Positions 42,113 through 51,922 of a stretch of DNA of 64,000 bases are shown piece after piece. Both the position numbers and the translations under genes were made by a program. The first letter of the stretch is position 1. Every line of letters begins with the position of its first letter. The stretch spans positions 23,673 to 87,672 of the forward strand of contig JAHJSQ010000010.1 of the NCBI GenBank assembly GCA_018830325.1. The letters run 5' to 3'. Under the pieces are notes generated by a model. The model was not told the DNA's origin, did no database searches, and saw only the letters and a list, made by a program, of their open reading frames with translations. This stretch comes from Gammaproteobacteria bacterium (GTDB taxonomy: Bacteria; Pseudomonadota; Gammaproteobacteria; Methylococcales; Methylomonadaceae).

Positions 42113-45007
42113 CTATTTTGCTTTCAGCTTATCCAACTCGGCTTTGGCTTCTTCCCTGCCTTCGAAAGCCGCTTCGCCTTCGAGCGCTTTTTCCAGCGCT
42201 TTTATGGCATCCGCTTTCCGGCCTTTTTTCAGATAAGTCATACCCAAGTGATAATGCAAGTCCGGTATCCTGGCTTCCTTGGCGACGGCTTTTTCCAGGT
42301 GTTTCAAAGCTTCGTCGTAGTTGCCTTTTAGATAATTGAGCCAGCCATAGGTATCCATGAACGAGGGGACATCGGAATCCTTCAAGGCTTGAGCTAGATC
42401 GAAGGCCCGTTTTAGGCTGGCATCATCGCCTTTATGTGTCAGCAAGGCCGCCAGATTGTTAGTCGCCAGGGTAACGTCCGGTTTGATCTTCAGCACTTTT
42501 TCATAAGCTTCGATCGCCGCGTCTGGGTTTTTCGACAATTCGTTGATCGCGGCGCTACCCATCAGCAACTGAACGCTATCCGGTAAAACTTTAAGGCCGT
42601 CTTGATAGACTTTGACTGCTTTGTCGGTCTGCTCTGATCTCATATAGGCCGAAGCGAGATCATGATAACCCTTTTCGAATTTCGGATAGAGCTCGACGAC
42701 TTTTTCGAAAAGTTTTTCGCCTTGTTCGAATTGCTTATTGTGTAGATGCAATTCGCCGCGAAGCGCGAGGAAGGTTCCGTTTTCAGGCTGCTTGGCCAGT
42801 ACGTCGTCCAACAGCTTTTCCGCTTCCGCGACTTCTTGTCTGGCCATATAGCTGGAAGCCAGAGCGCTAACGACGTCTACAGCCAATGGTTTGATTTCCA
42901 GGGCTTTCTTCAAAGCGTCGGTCGCTTCTTGCGATTTCCCTTGCGCCATATAAATTTGTCCGAGGCGGAAATAGGCCAAATCTTTGTTTTCCGTCATTTC
43001 AAGCAGTTTTTTTGCGGTGGCTTCGGCTTTCTCCCAATTTTTTTGATTTCCGTACAATTCTATCAGTTGGTTGGCGACTTTAGCGCCTTTATCGGAGAGG
43101 GCCGTAAGTCCGTTTTCGTAGACTTCGATGGCCTTATCGATCTGTTGCTGTCTCAAATAGGCCGACGCCAAATCCAGATAGCCTTGTTCGAACTCCGGGT
43201 AGAGTTCTACGACTTTTTTAAGGAGGCTTTCGCCTTTTTCGAATTGCTTATCCTGTAGATACAATTGTCCGCGCATCGCCAAGAATGCGCCGTTTTCCGG
43301 TTGTTTTGCCAAGGCATCGTCGAGCACTTTTTCAGCCTGTTTGACTTCCTTGCGCGCTAAGTAGCTTGAGACCAAGCCGCTCACTGCGTCCATAGCAAAA
43401 GGTTTGATTTCAAGCGTCTTTTTAAATGCCTCGGTCGCTTCTTGGGTTTTGCCTTGCGCCATGTAAAGCTGACCGAGTTTGAAGTGGCCTAATTCCGGTT
43501 TTTCTTCGTTATCGAACAACAACCGGGCGGTTTCTTCGGCTTTGTTCCATTTTTTCTGCTGGGCATATAGATCCGCCATCATGATGGTTAAATCGGTATC
43601 TTTATCGAATTGAGTACGCATTTTGCCCAATAATTCTATAGCTGCGTCCTCCTGTTTGTTACGCACCATCAGCCTAGCCAAGTCTTTGGCGGCAGAGAGG
43701 TTTTTGGGATTGACGGCAAGGACTTTTTCGAGCGACTCTTTGGCCAAATCGATCTTGCCGTTTTGCAGATGCGTGCTCGCTAGCAATAATAAGGCTCGTT
43801 CCGAATCGGGGGCGTCTCTCAAAACGGTTCTTAAATCGGCGGTCGCCCCATCGAATTGCTTGTCTTGCAGCAGCAAGCCGGCGCGCATCAACAACGCGGC
43901 ATTATTGCGCTGGTCGGCTTCGATGACTTCATCCACCAAACTGCGGGCCGTGGTTAGATCTTTCTCTTTCAAGGCAAGAGCGGCCAAACGGTTTTTGGCT
44001 TCGAGCCCGTCTTTTCCAATCGGATCGTCGGCGACAATTTTATTGAGGATGTCTTTGACTTTATCGGGCTGGTCTTGGTAAATCTTAAGCATCGCAAAAC
44101 GGTAGCTAAAGTTTTTCGGGTATTGTTGGATCAAGTCTTGCAGCTTTTGTTCAGCAACCTCTTTACCGCGTTGTGCGATCAAAAAATCCACCATTGCCAA
44201 TTTCGGCGATTCTTCGTCTGGGAATTGGGCGATCATTTTGTTCAAGACTTGCTCCGCTTCGTCAAGACGTTTATCGGCGGTATAAAACTTCGCTAAGCCT
44301 ATGTAGAGTTCTTGTTTATCCGGAAAACGGTCGACCAGAGAAACCATTTCCTGCTCGGCTAAGACCTTATTACCTTGGGCATTGAGAATGTTTATCTTGA
44401 TCAAGGATAGGCTTATTGCATTGGGATGCTGAGCTAAAGCCTTGTCGATGGCTTCGAGCGCTTCAGGAAGTTTTTTTTCGTCGCCATAGATCTTAACCAT
44501 CAGCATCGTTGCTTCTTGATGGCCGGGTTCTAAGGTCAGTGCCTTGTTCAAAAGTTCATTGGCTTGTGCGTTATCGTTTTTTCGTAAAAAAATAGCCGCT
44601 TTTAACGCGAGCGCGTCGGCATGGTCCGGTTGTTTCGCCAATACTAGGTCGGCTTTTTCCTCGGCTTGTTCAGCATTGCCGCTAACCAGAAATAGTTTGC
44701 CAAGCAGCAGTTGCGCTTCGTAGTGGTCCGGATTCGACTCGACGACCGAGGATAGGAGGCCGAATACTTTTTGCCAGTTTTGGTCCTTTTCTTCGACTTT
44801 GGCAAGGAGATAAGCGGCATCAGAATTTTTGGGGTTGATTTGCAGCACGTTTTTCAATTCGACTCGCGCTTTATCGAAGTTATCTTGGTCGAAAAAAGAT
44901 TGCGCTTTTTCCAGATACTTTTGTTCGCGATCTTCGGCACTTCCGCACGCGGCAAGAAGCAGCACGCTCATCAGCAGTAACAATCGAGTAGGTTTGCGTA
45001 GTTTCAT
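42113..45007 (-). CDS. prsT: TPR-repeat lipoprotein, PrsT-like (PEP-CTERM system)
   Basis: 964 residues. The lipobox LLAAC puts the lipid on Cys21. Nearly the whole protein is tetratricopeptide repeats, starting YLEKAQSFFDQDNFDKARVELKNVL, as in the PEP-CTERM system TPR lipoprotein PrsT (TIGR02917-type), which is also about 900 residues. A segment of about 171 residues is present twice in tandem (units starting near GQLYMAQGKTQEATEAFKK and GQIYMAQGKSQEATDALKK; about 513 bp apart in DNA). The many VPxPA-tailed proteins in the window support a role in surface-protein sorting or exopolysaccharide biosynthesis. No exosortase gene is present. Confidence 0.78.
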   Translation of the reverse strand: MKLRKPTRLLLLMSVLLLAACGSAEDREQKYLEKAQSFFDQDNFDKARVELKNVLQINPKNSDAAYLLAKVEEKDQNWQKVFGLLSSVVESNPDHYEAQLLLGKLFLVSGNAEQAEEKADLVLAKQPDHADALALKAAIFLRKNDNAQANELLNKALTLEPGHQEATMLMVKIYGDEKKLPEALEAIDKALAQHPNAISLSLIKINILNAQGNKVLAEQEMVSLVDRFPDKQELYIGLAKFYTADKRLDEAEQVLNKMIAQFPDEESPKLAMVDFLIAQRGKEVAEQKLQDLIQQYPKNFSYRFAMLKIYQDQPDKVKDILNKIVADDPIGKDGLEAKNRLAALALKEKDLTTARSLVDEVIEADQRNNAALLMRAGLLLQDKQFDGATADLRTVLRDAPDSERALLLLASTHLQNGKIDLAKESLEKVLAVNPKNLSAAKDLARLMVRNKQEDAAIELLGKMRTQFDKDTDLTIMMADLYAQQKKWNKAEETARLLFDNEEKPELGHFKLGQLYMAQGKTQEATEAFKKTLEIKPFAMDAVSGLVSSYLARKEVKQAEKVLDDALAKQPENGAFLAMRGQLYLQDKQFEKGESLLKKVVELYPEFEQGYLDLASAYLRQQQIDKAIEVYENGLTALSDKGAKVANQLIELYGNQKNWEKAEATAKKLLEMTENKDLAYFRLGQIYMAQGKSQEATDALKKALEIKPLAVDVVSALASSYMARQEVAEAEKLLDDVLAKQPENGTFLALRGELHLHNKQFEQGEKLFEKVVELYPKFEKGYHDLASAYMRSEQTDKAVKVYQDGLKVLPDSVQLLMGSAAINELSKNPDAAIEAYEKVLKIKPDVTLATNNLAALLTHKGDDASLKRAFDLAQALKDSDVPSFMDTYGWLNYLKGNYDEALKHLEKAVAKEARIPDLHYHLGMTYLKKGRKADAIKALEKALEGEAAFEGREEAKAELDKLKAK

Positions 45008-45180
45008 TTAAAGTTTCCGTTGCATTATTAGGTAAAGAAGTGATTGAAAGTATAGCTAAGGACAAGAGCTATAAAAGATAGAGTTCTAATAAATCATGGT
45101 GTGATCGGCGATAAGTAAGGCTATTGTTAATTGTAAATGTTACAAATGTTTTGCAATAGGCTTTCTGCGATTGGTTTAAA
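45008..45180. promoter_or_regulatory. Upstream region of the PrsT-like gene
   Basis: An AT-rich stretch ahead of the minus-strand start at 45007, running to the family D repeat. No clear promoter or operator was recognised. Confidence 0.3.
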
Positions 45181-45410
45181 AAGGCTATGTATGCGGTAAT
45201 CGTTGAAAACATCCGCCACTACCGGAGCACTTATAAATCCAAAGTGAATTGTAGGGTATGCTGCGCGTACCTAGCGTCAGTACAAGGCAATACATGAGGG
45301 CATGTTAAACTACGGGTGGGACTGCTGTGGTACGCAAAGTGTACCCAACAGTCTTCAAGTTTCGACATTGGTGTCGTATTAATTTCAACTATTAACGCGA
45401 ACATAGCCTT
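45181..45410. repeat. Family D element, uninterrupted copy
   Basis: 230 bp with inverted ends AAGGCTATGTATGCGGTAAT and (complement) AAGGCTATGTTCGCGTTAAT. The centre carries a family C repeat (gtagggtatgctgcgcgtac ... gtacgcaaagtgtacc). It is the reference for the split copies at 59.8-60.6 kb. Confidence 0.75.
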
Positions 45411-46201
45411 TGCTGAGGTTATAGAGCTTGTTCATTTTGCTTTGGGTAAAAATTGAATGGTAATTTCGACAGGCTTACGGTCATGAGATTAGCGAGGCAT
45501 GAAGTTTAACTAAATTTAATCAGCAAAATTAAGGCCAAAACTTCACATAAATCCGTAAATCATTGCTTATGTAGATAGCGTCGCTGTTTCGGCTAATCCA
45601 TGCTGGCATTAAAGCGTGAATCCTAAATGAGCAATGGTGAGGGAAAAGCTGCATGAGTCGTTAAATAACATAGTTTAATTAATATGCTTTGTCATTTTAG
45701 AGGCGGTGATAGTTTAGCGTTGTATTCCCCAAAAATCCGCCTTTTTCGGATGCCTATAGCAAACATAGGCTATTTTGCTCTCGTTATTTGCGATGGATAG
45801 TAATAAATGCCTCCTTAAATCAGGCGCTCATGGTGTGAAAAATGCTTGTTTCCGGGTTTTGTCATTAAATCCAAACTGTAACGGCAGTCAAAGTAACATT
45901 CATGAAGGCTCGGCCATCGCCTCTGCAAATGAAAATTCGAGGCGTAGGGAGGGGCGGTATTTTCGTTGCTGAGCTTTTGCATATCGAAAAATTATACCCA
46001 TCGTGGATCAAAATTCGGCACCGGGGCGCCCGTCAAAGGACGCCGTGAATACATCCATGAAGGCTCTATGCCAGCTCCATGCTGGCAAAGCCTTAGCCGA
46101 GCACCCCGGCGCCTCATAAGGCACTGCCGAAATTTGAAGTGCGAAAGGTATAGATAAAAAGTCCAAATCTACAAACTTTCATATTAAGGATAGAAGATGT
46201 T
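45411..46201. other. Gene-free stretch with hairpin and family F copy
   Basis: 45752-45770 is a hairpin GCCTAT/ATAGGC followed by TATTTT. 46005-46130 is a family F copy (GACGCCGTGAATACATCCAT and tgccagctccatgctggca). The remaining ~600 bp has no accepted gene; an open frame at 45775-45972 lacks a ribosome binding site and family features. Confidence 0.5.
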
Positions 46202-47737
46202 ATGAACGATTATTTAAGTCGCGGTCAAGCCGCAATCCAAGCGCGGAATACTGAAGAGGCGATTAAATGGTTTGAATTAGCTGTTAAAGAGGATCCGAAA
46301 GATGCTCAGTCGCTTGCTTGCTTAGGGCAGGCGCAATGTTGGCATGGGCGAATCAAGGATGGTTTGACCTATCTGCGTTTGGCAGGTCGTTTTTTAGAAA
46401 AAAAGGCTAAAAAGAAAAGAGATACTAAGGAGTTGGTGATGCTAGCCGAGCAATTGCAGTTTTGGAATGATTACGAAGGCTCTCTTGATTTGCTCAAAAG
46501 CACGGTACAAATTAAGCCTAATGAAGTTAGGGGTTTTCAGTTGCTTTCATTAGCCTATTCAAGGCTCAATCAAGGGCGTGATGCGTTAACTGCAGGAAAG
46601 CGAGCCCTAAAATTAGCGCCTGAGAATATGGTGTTGAATATCTTGTTAGCGACCCTAGAAGCGGCAGAGGGTCGAGTGGATTCGGCGAAGATACGTCTTG
46701 AAAAAGTCTTACGCGCGTCGTTTAGTGCCGAAGAAAAATACCGGGCCCATAAAGAGCTAGCCACGTTGCTCGATAAAGAGGGGCTATATGACCAAGTTTT
46801 TGAACATTTGCACGTCGCGGCCGGTTTTGCGAAACGGCTGCCTGAAATAAACAAGCAAAATAAGCTTTTGGTTCCGAACATGCTGGAAGCAAACAAAGCG
46901 GGCTTTGATCGAGAGCTTTTAGGGCGCTGGTCGGTTGAGGAGTTTAAACAGGAGTTGCCGGCACCGGTATTTTTGATGGGCTTTATGCGCTCGGGGACCA
47001 CGTTGAGTCAAGAGGTTATCGGTACGCACGGCGATATTATAGTGGCGGACGAGCCTGATTTAATTGTTGCGATGAGAAATGAACTCAATCGTATATCGGA
47101 ATATCAGGGTACGACGCCGGAACAATTGAAAGCGCTGGATTTGTCGGCAATAAAAGAATTGCGAGCGTTTTATTGGAGACGAGCGCAAGGTCGATTTGGC
47201 GATGATATCGGTAGTAAAATGTTTTTAGATAAAACGACAATGAACACGATCGATATTGGTTTGATTAACTGCGTATTTCCCGATGCAAAAGTAGTATTTG
47301 TGACGCGCGATCCACGCGATGTTTGCTTGAGCTGCTTTATGCAAGTGATGGCTCCTACGCCGGCGACTGTTCATTTGCTTGATTGGCGGTCGACAGCAGA
47401 ATTTTATGCGGCAGTCATGGATTGGTGGATGTATATCAAGCAATCGTTAACGCTTGAATGGATCGAATTTCGCTATGAAGATGCGGTATTGCGGTTTGAG
47501 GCGACATTTAGGCCGGTCTTTGATTTTTTGGGCTTGAGCTGGGAGGAGAACGCTATTGAATTTCATAAAAATGCGTCGAAAAAAATAATCGTTAGTCCGA
47601 GTTTTAATCAAGTTTCCAGGCCCCTTTATCAATCTTCACTGGCGCGGTGGAAAAACTATGAGTCCGAGTTTGGCTCGATCATTGACGTGCTAGACCCTTG
47701 CATTAAGGCGTTTCGTTATGATTCGCGGCAGGAATAG
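46202..47737 (+). CDS. TPR-sulfotransferase fusion protein
   Basis: 511 residues. The N-terminal ~210 residues are TPR repeats (ARNTEEAIKWFELAVKEDPK and others). A PAPS-dependent sulfotransferase domain follows (about 255-505): PVFLMGFMRSGTTLSQEVIG is the 5'-phosphosulfate loop and VVFVTRDPRDVCLSCFMQV contains the 3'-phosphate motif. TPR-sulfotransferases are common in methanotrophs and other proteobacteria and may sulfate surface sugars or proteins; the target is unknown. There is no signal peptide, so the reaction is cytoplasmic. AAGGATAGAAG is the likely ribosome binding site. Confidence 0.85.
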   Translation: MNDYLSRGQAAIQARNTEEAIKWFELAVKEDPKDAQSLACLGQAQCWHGRIKDGLTYLRLAGRFLEKKAKKKRDTKELVMLAEQLQFWNDYEGSLDLLKSTVQIKPNEVRGFQLLSLAYSRLNQGRDALTAGKRALKLAPENMVLNILLATLEAAEGRVDSAKIRLEKVLRASFSAEEKYRAHKELATLLDKEGLYDQVFEHLHVAAGFAKRLPEINKQNKLLVPNMLEANKAGFDRELLGRWSVEEFKQELPAPVFLMGFMRSGTTLSQEVIGTHGDIIVADEPDLIVAMRNELNRISEYQGTTPEQLKALDLSAIKELRAFYWRRAQGRFGDDIGSKMFLDKTTMNTIDIGLINCVFPDAKVVFVTRDPRDVCLSCFMQVMAPTPATVHLLDWRSTAEFYAAVMDWWMYIKQSLTLEWIEFRYEDAVLRFEATFRPVFDFLGLSWEENAIEFHKNASKKIIVSPSFNQVSRPLYQSSLARWKNYESEFGSIIDVLDPCIKAFRYDSRQE

Positions 47738-47756
47738 GTTGTTTTTTGCTTCAATG

Positions 47757-47772
47757 TGCGTCATATCACACA
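47757..47772. promoter_or_regulatory. Operator-like site TGCGTCATATCACACA
   Basis: This is a copy of the TGTGTSATWTSACRCA palindrome (one deviation from the consensus), 632 bases before the peroxidase ATG at 48405. A 337-bp family A insertion with its 8-bp duplication lies between; without it the distance would be about 287 bases, like those at 17333 and 20130-20165. Confidence 0.5.
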
Positions 47773-47983
47773 ATTTATTAAAAATAAGGGCATTTCGCTT
47801 ATTTATTATCTGAGATTTGAAAGGAGCTCGAGCTAATTATTCTAGTAAACCTATGAGATATAAAATAAATGTGGTTATGGCTAGGTTCTTGCTGATAACC
47901 TTATTCGATTAAGGGTTGTAGTTTTTGTGCAATTGTTTGACTTCATATCGTTGTTCACTAAAGATTGCGCGCAAATAATATGT

Positions 47984-48320
47984 GCTGATTAGCAAGATGC
48001 TTCAGCTTGCCGAAGCCAAGTGTCCGCGCAGGGGCCAGTCGTAGTCGCAAAAACTACAATATGCTGTTACCCAAGTCCAGCTTGGGTAACCTGTTCAGGA
48101 AGCTCTAGCTTCCCGACGATTTTCTGGTTCCCACGGTCCTCCGTGGGAACCCATACCTTGTCAGCCGAGGCAAGATCGTTATGCATTCCCACGCTGGAGC
48201 GGTGGGAACGAGCTTGATGTGGGTTGGCCGTTTTTAGCTTGACGCGCATAGCATGCGAACCCCGTCCTGCTAGGGATGAGCTGATCTTTGGGCTTTAGCT
48301 GAAGAAACTGGCTAATCAGG
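47984..48320. repeat. Family A element with perfect 8-bp target duplication
   Basis: 337 bp, starting GCTGATTAGCAAG (one base different from the usual end) and ending GGCTAATCAGG. TAATATGT lies at both 47976-47983 and 48321-48328. The interior includes the typical ttacccaagtccagcttgg and gaagctctagcttcc hairpins. Confidence 0.88.
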
Positions 48321-48404
48321 TAATATGTTGAGCGAGTCTCTCGAAAATTTTCGGGGGGCCGAGTTTTTTTAGATTTGACGGATAATAAAAACGGTGAATT
48401 TTAA

Positions 48405-50594
48405 ATGAGATTTATGAATAAACTGATATCGGGTTATTTATTGGTGGCGACACAAATAGCCTTTGCCCATGGTCCGGTCCCGTCTCCGTTGACCGATGCG
48501 GAAGTGCCTCCGGTTCCTGGTTTGGTGGACGGTCCCGACCCTATAGTCGTTGATAAAGACATGGCAATTGCTTTGGGTAAGGCGTTGTTTTGGGACGTCA
48601 ATGTCGGCAGTGACGGCATGGCTTGCGGTTCTTGTCATTTTCATGCCGGAGCGGATGTCAGAGTAAAGCATCAGTTGAACCCCGGCGAAAATAGCAGTAA
48701 ACCGACAGGGCAAATTTTTAATGTTACTGCATCCGGTTTGGGCGGGGCTAATCACACATTGAACCGGGATGATTTTCCCTTTCATCGGTTTAACAACCCT
48801 TTCGATCGCAATAGTGGTGTGGCTTTTAGCAATGACGATGTCGTTGGATCGTCCGGTACGTTTAGCGGAGAGTTTACCGGCGTTTCCAGGTTGAGGGGTA
48901 TAAACGACGAATGTAGTCGAGAAGCCGATCCGGTGTTTCATGTCAACAATGTCGGCACCCGACGCGTCGTGCCGAGAAATGCGCCTACCGTCATCAATGC
49001 GGTTTTTAATCATAGGAACTTCTGGGACGGTCGTGCCAATAATATCTTCAATGGTAGCAGTCCTTGGGGAAATCGAGACCCCGATGCCGGTGTTTGGGTG
49101 AAGGTTAGTGCAAGAAAAGTAAAAAAACAGCGGTTAAGCCTTGAAAACTCATCATTGGCTTCGCAGGCGTTAGCGCCGCCTTTGAATTCAGTAGAGATGA
49201 GTTGCCGTAATAGAACATGGCCGGATATCGGCAGAAAATTGTTGTCAAGAAAGCCTTTGCAGTACCAAAAGGTTCATCATGAAGATAGCGTCTTTGCGCC
49301 GCTTAATTTGACGTTGAGTTCTCCGGAGAGTCTGCAGCCCGGCCTCAATACTACCTATAAGGATATGGTTAAAAAGTCGTTTAACCAAAAATATTGGTCT
49401 TTTTCGCGCACCGGCCCATTTGGCGGTCGGCCCGGTCAGCAGGCTTACGATCAGGCCGAAGCCAATTTTTCAATGTTTTTCGGCATTGCATTACAGCTCT
49501 ATCAAGCGACTTTGATTTCCGATCAGGCGCCCATCGATACCTGTCCGCGTGATCCGGCAACTTTCGAGCCGTTGGCCGAGTGTATTGGTGAATCCGCTAA
49601 ACGAGGTATTGCAGTAATGGAGTTGGCGCATTGCAATCTTTGTCATGCAGGACCGACATTGTCGACAGCGGCGGTAGTAACCAATGCAATGATTATCGAT
49701 AAACTTGGGCCTAACGGCATGGGTCCTTTCAGTGGCGCCGCCTCGGCCGGCATTAATAAATACGGCAACACGGTTACCCGCGATACGACCCAAGGGGGTC
49801 TAAGTAGCCCTAAGCTGATGGACTTCGGTTACTTTAATACCGGTGTTGCGGACCCGGATGGCGACCCTGGCTTAGGCGGTTTGGATGATTTTGGTAACCC
49901 GCTATCGCTTGCCGCTCAATATGTAGAGTATTTGGCCGGTGAAACGGATAAAGTTTTGGATGAGGGAGTAACAACCAATAGAGCTTGTGACTTTATTGCT
50001 CCGTTGTCATTGAATATCCCAATTAACTTTGGAGATATGTTTACTACGCTGGACGGTTTGATTCCGGATCCGAACGGAACTGAAGGTTGTTTAATAGAAA
50101 CAAGGAATTATATTCCTACGGTTCAAGCGGCTCAGGCTCATAAAAACGGACCTAAATTGGGTCTGGCAACTAAGGCTGCGTTTAAGGTGCCGACTCTGCG
50201 AAATATTGAGTTAACCGGACCTTACATGCACAACGGTAGTATGGCAACGTTGAAAGAGGTTGTGGAGTTTTATGCTAGGGGCGGTAACTTCGACAACCCT
50301 CAATTGCACGGTTTGCAAGTTGCGCTTCCCTTGGCTAACAATGTCCAGGCCCGAGAAGATCTGATTGCGTTATTGAAAACATTTACCGACGAAAGAGTGC
50401 GATACGAACAGGCTCCGTTTGATCATCCCGAGATCATGATTCCAAATGGTCATGTCGGGGATAGGGATTTTGTTACGGCTGGGCATCCATTACATGCTGA
50501 ATGGGCCAAGGATGAGTTTCTGGTAATTCCGGCGGTCGGTGCCAACGGTTCAATTGAGCCGCTCCTTCCGTTTGAAGCGTTGCTCGACGATTAA
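48405..50594 (+). CDS. Surface di-heme cytochrome c peroxidase-like protein (SACCP/CorB type)
   Basis: 729 residues. The signal peptide ends AFA, so the mature chain would begin His22-Gly-Pro. Two c-heme motifs are present: CGSCH (C74-H78) and CNLCH (C410-H414). [20 protein letters not shown] near the C-terminus is the conserved segment of the CcpA/MauG superfamily. At 729 residues it is far longer than ordinary CcpA or MbnH and fits the surface-associated peroxidase SACCP/CorB group of methanotrophs. It is a close paralogue of the protein at 55795. It may oxidise Trp in a partner copper protein, as MbnH does for MbnP (inference). The VPLPA-tailed gene at 50693 lies 98 bases downstream. Confidence 0.83.
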   Translation: MRFMNKLISGYLLVATQIAFAHGPVPSPLTDAEVPPVPGLVDGPDPIVVDKDMAIALGKALFWDVNVGSDGMACGSCHFHAGADVRVKHQLNPGENSSKPTGQIFNVTASGLGGANHTLNRDDFPFHRFNNPFDRNSGVAFSNDDVVGSSGTFSGEFTGVSRLRGINDECSREADPVFHVNNVGTRRVVPRNAPTVINAVFNHRNFWDGRANNIFNGSSPWGNRDPDAGVWVKVSARKVKKQRLSLENSSLASQALAPPLNSVEMSCRNRTWPDIGRKLLSRKPLQYQKVHHEDSVFAPLNLTLSSPESLQPGLNTTYKDMVKKSFNQKYWSFSRTGPFGGRPGQQAYDQAEANFSMFFGIALQLYQATLISDQAPIDTCPRDPATFEPLAECIGESAKRGIAVMELAHCNLCHAGPTLSTAAVVTNAMIIDKLGPNGMGPFSGAASAGINKYGNTVTRDTTQGGLSSPKLMDFGYFNTGVADPDGDPGLGGLDDFGNPLSLAAQYVEYLAGETDKVLDEGVTTNRACDFIAPLSLNIPINFGDMFTTLDGLIPDPNGTEGCLIETRNYIPTVQAAQAHKNGPKLGLATKAAFKVPTLRNIELTGPYMHNGSMATLKEVVEFYARGGNFDNPQLHGLQVALPLANNVQAREDLIALLKTFTDERVRYEQAPFDHPEIMIPNGHVGDRDFVTAGHPLHAEWAKDEFLVIPAVGANGSIEPLLPFEALLDD

Positions 50595-50692
50595 TGTGGG
50601 TAGGGCGGTATTGCTCTTCGGTTAGGGCAGTGCCGCTGCTAATGAATTTTATGTATTGAGTTTTATGCTCATCGAGTTTTGGATGTTTAGAA

Positions 50693-51409
50693 ATGAAATC
50701 GATTAAAAGTTTATCAATCTTATCATTTGCTTCTTTCTTTCTTATGGCAAATGCGTCAACCGCTCATGCGGTTAGCAGTTTTGAGAGTAGCGCTACGCTT
50801 ACCTATACTATCAATAGTATTGTCAATCTCGACAATCCGGGCGATCTTGCCGGTTTGACGGTCAACGGATCGTTTGAATTGGAAGATTCCCAAACTTACA
50901 CGGAATATACGGGCAATGGAACAAGCTCAATTAGTCATTCCGATTGGTACTATGGCCCGGTCGACGGTAATGTGTTTTCTAAAACCTTTTCATTGAGCGG
51001 TTCCGTCGGTAATGGTGATGTAACCTCAAATTATTTGGTTTTCTTCGACTTGGAGTTTATCAATGCTTCGAATGATAGTTTCGCTATCGATGTCGATTTT
51101 GCTTACGACCTCTCGGTTAAGACGGTTGGCGAAGATGTATTTGCTGAAATGTTCCTTGATTATGGGGAAGAATTGACTAATGAGTATTTTTCTGAGGATC
51201 TTTCCATGTTTGAAACAGGGACCGATCAATTGACGGGGTCGCATAAGTTTTTATTTACGCTTGGAGCATTTGAAGACCAGTTGATTTTGGCGGATGTTAA
51301 TCAATTCGGAACAGCATCTGCCGTTCCGTTACCGGCCGCTATTTGGTTGTTCGGTTCTGCATTGTTCGGGTTAGTTGCTAACGGCCTTAGAAAACAAGCC
51401 GATTGTTAG
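50693..51409 (+). CDS. Secreted VPLPA-CTERM protein
   Basis: 238 residues. The signal peptide ends at about residue 24-26 (ASTA or AHA; the mature start is His or Val). The body is acidic and predicted beta-rich (SSATLTYTINSIVNLDNPGD), has few His and no WxH motif, and ends VPLPAAIWLFGSALFGLVAN plus Arg/Lys and a terminal Cys. It follows the peroxidase by 98 bases on the same strand, so it may be its partner. It belongs to no recognised family beyond the sorting tail. It lacks the W/H features of the CorA-like protein at 54355. Confidence 0.78.
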   Translation: MKSIKSLSILSFASFFLMANASTAHAVSSFESSATLTYTINSIVNLDNPGDLAGLTVNGSFELEDSQTYTEYTGNGTSSISHSDWYYGPVDGNVFSKTFSLSGSVGNGDVTSNYLVFFDLEFINASNDSFAIDVDFAYDLSVKTVGEDVFAEMFLDYGEELTNEYFSEDLSMFETGTDQLTGSHKFLFTLGAFEDQLILADVNQFGTASAVPLPAAIWLFGSALFGLVANGLRKQADC

Positions 51410-51594
51410 TTTCTATCGCTTTTCCTCATTCCCACGCTCCTGCGCTCATCGTTATACATAGATTGTAGGTACGCTGCGCGTACTACCAAAGCCGTGGCCC
51501 TGGCGGCTCGGTTGGCACATGAAAATTGCGGGGTTACCATGGTACGCACAGCGTACCCTACGCGGATCGCCTAGCACTAGGTGATCCGCGAGTG
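51410..51594. repeat. Family C repeat and family G fragment
   Basis: 51465-51562 pairs gtaggtacgctgcgcgtac with ggtacgcacagcgtacccta. The following ggatcgcctagcactaggtg is a family G-like palindrome, also at about 41670. The sequence between resembles 41690-41800 closely. Confidence 0.6.
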
Positions 51595-51893
51595 TTTCCT
51601 CGTTCCCACGCTCCCGCGTGGGAATGCATACCGATCTTGGATCGCCTTAAGGAGTGGTTTTGAGCGGGGGTGTGAGAAACTGGAAGCCAGACAAGTCGGC
51701 CGTCCATGGCAGCTGGATTCCGACAATCCCTGGAGGAATGACCTGTTTCCTCGTTCCCACGCTCCTGCGTGGGAATGCATACCGATCTTGGCTCGCCATA
51801 AGGCGAGTTTTCCTGCGGGGGTGTGAGAAACTGGAAGCCAGACAAGCTTGCCGTCCATGGCAGCTGGATTTCGCCAATCCCTGGAGGAATCGC
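51595..51893. repeat. Two tandem ~150-bp direct repeats
   Basis: The unit starting tttcctcgttcccacgctcc at 51595 starts again at 51746, and ends near 51745 and 51893. Each carries ggaatgcataccgatcttg, a ggggtgtgagaaactgg segment and ccatggcagctggatt. Several shadow open frames here are repeat translations and are not genes. Confidence 0.8.
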
Positions 51894-51922
51894 GTTATTA
51901 GCTCAACCTGCTTGAGAAGCGA

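Noticed and set aside
45775..45972. 65-codon frame in the gap before the TPR-sulfotransferase
   Set aside because: No ribosome binding site and no recognisable features.
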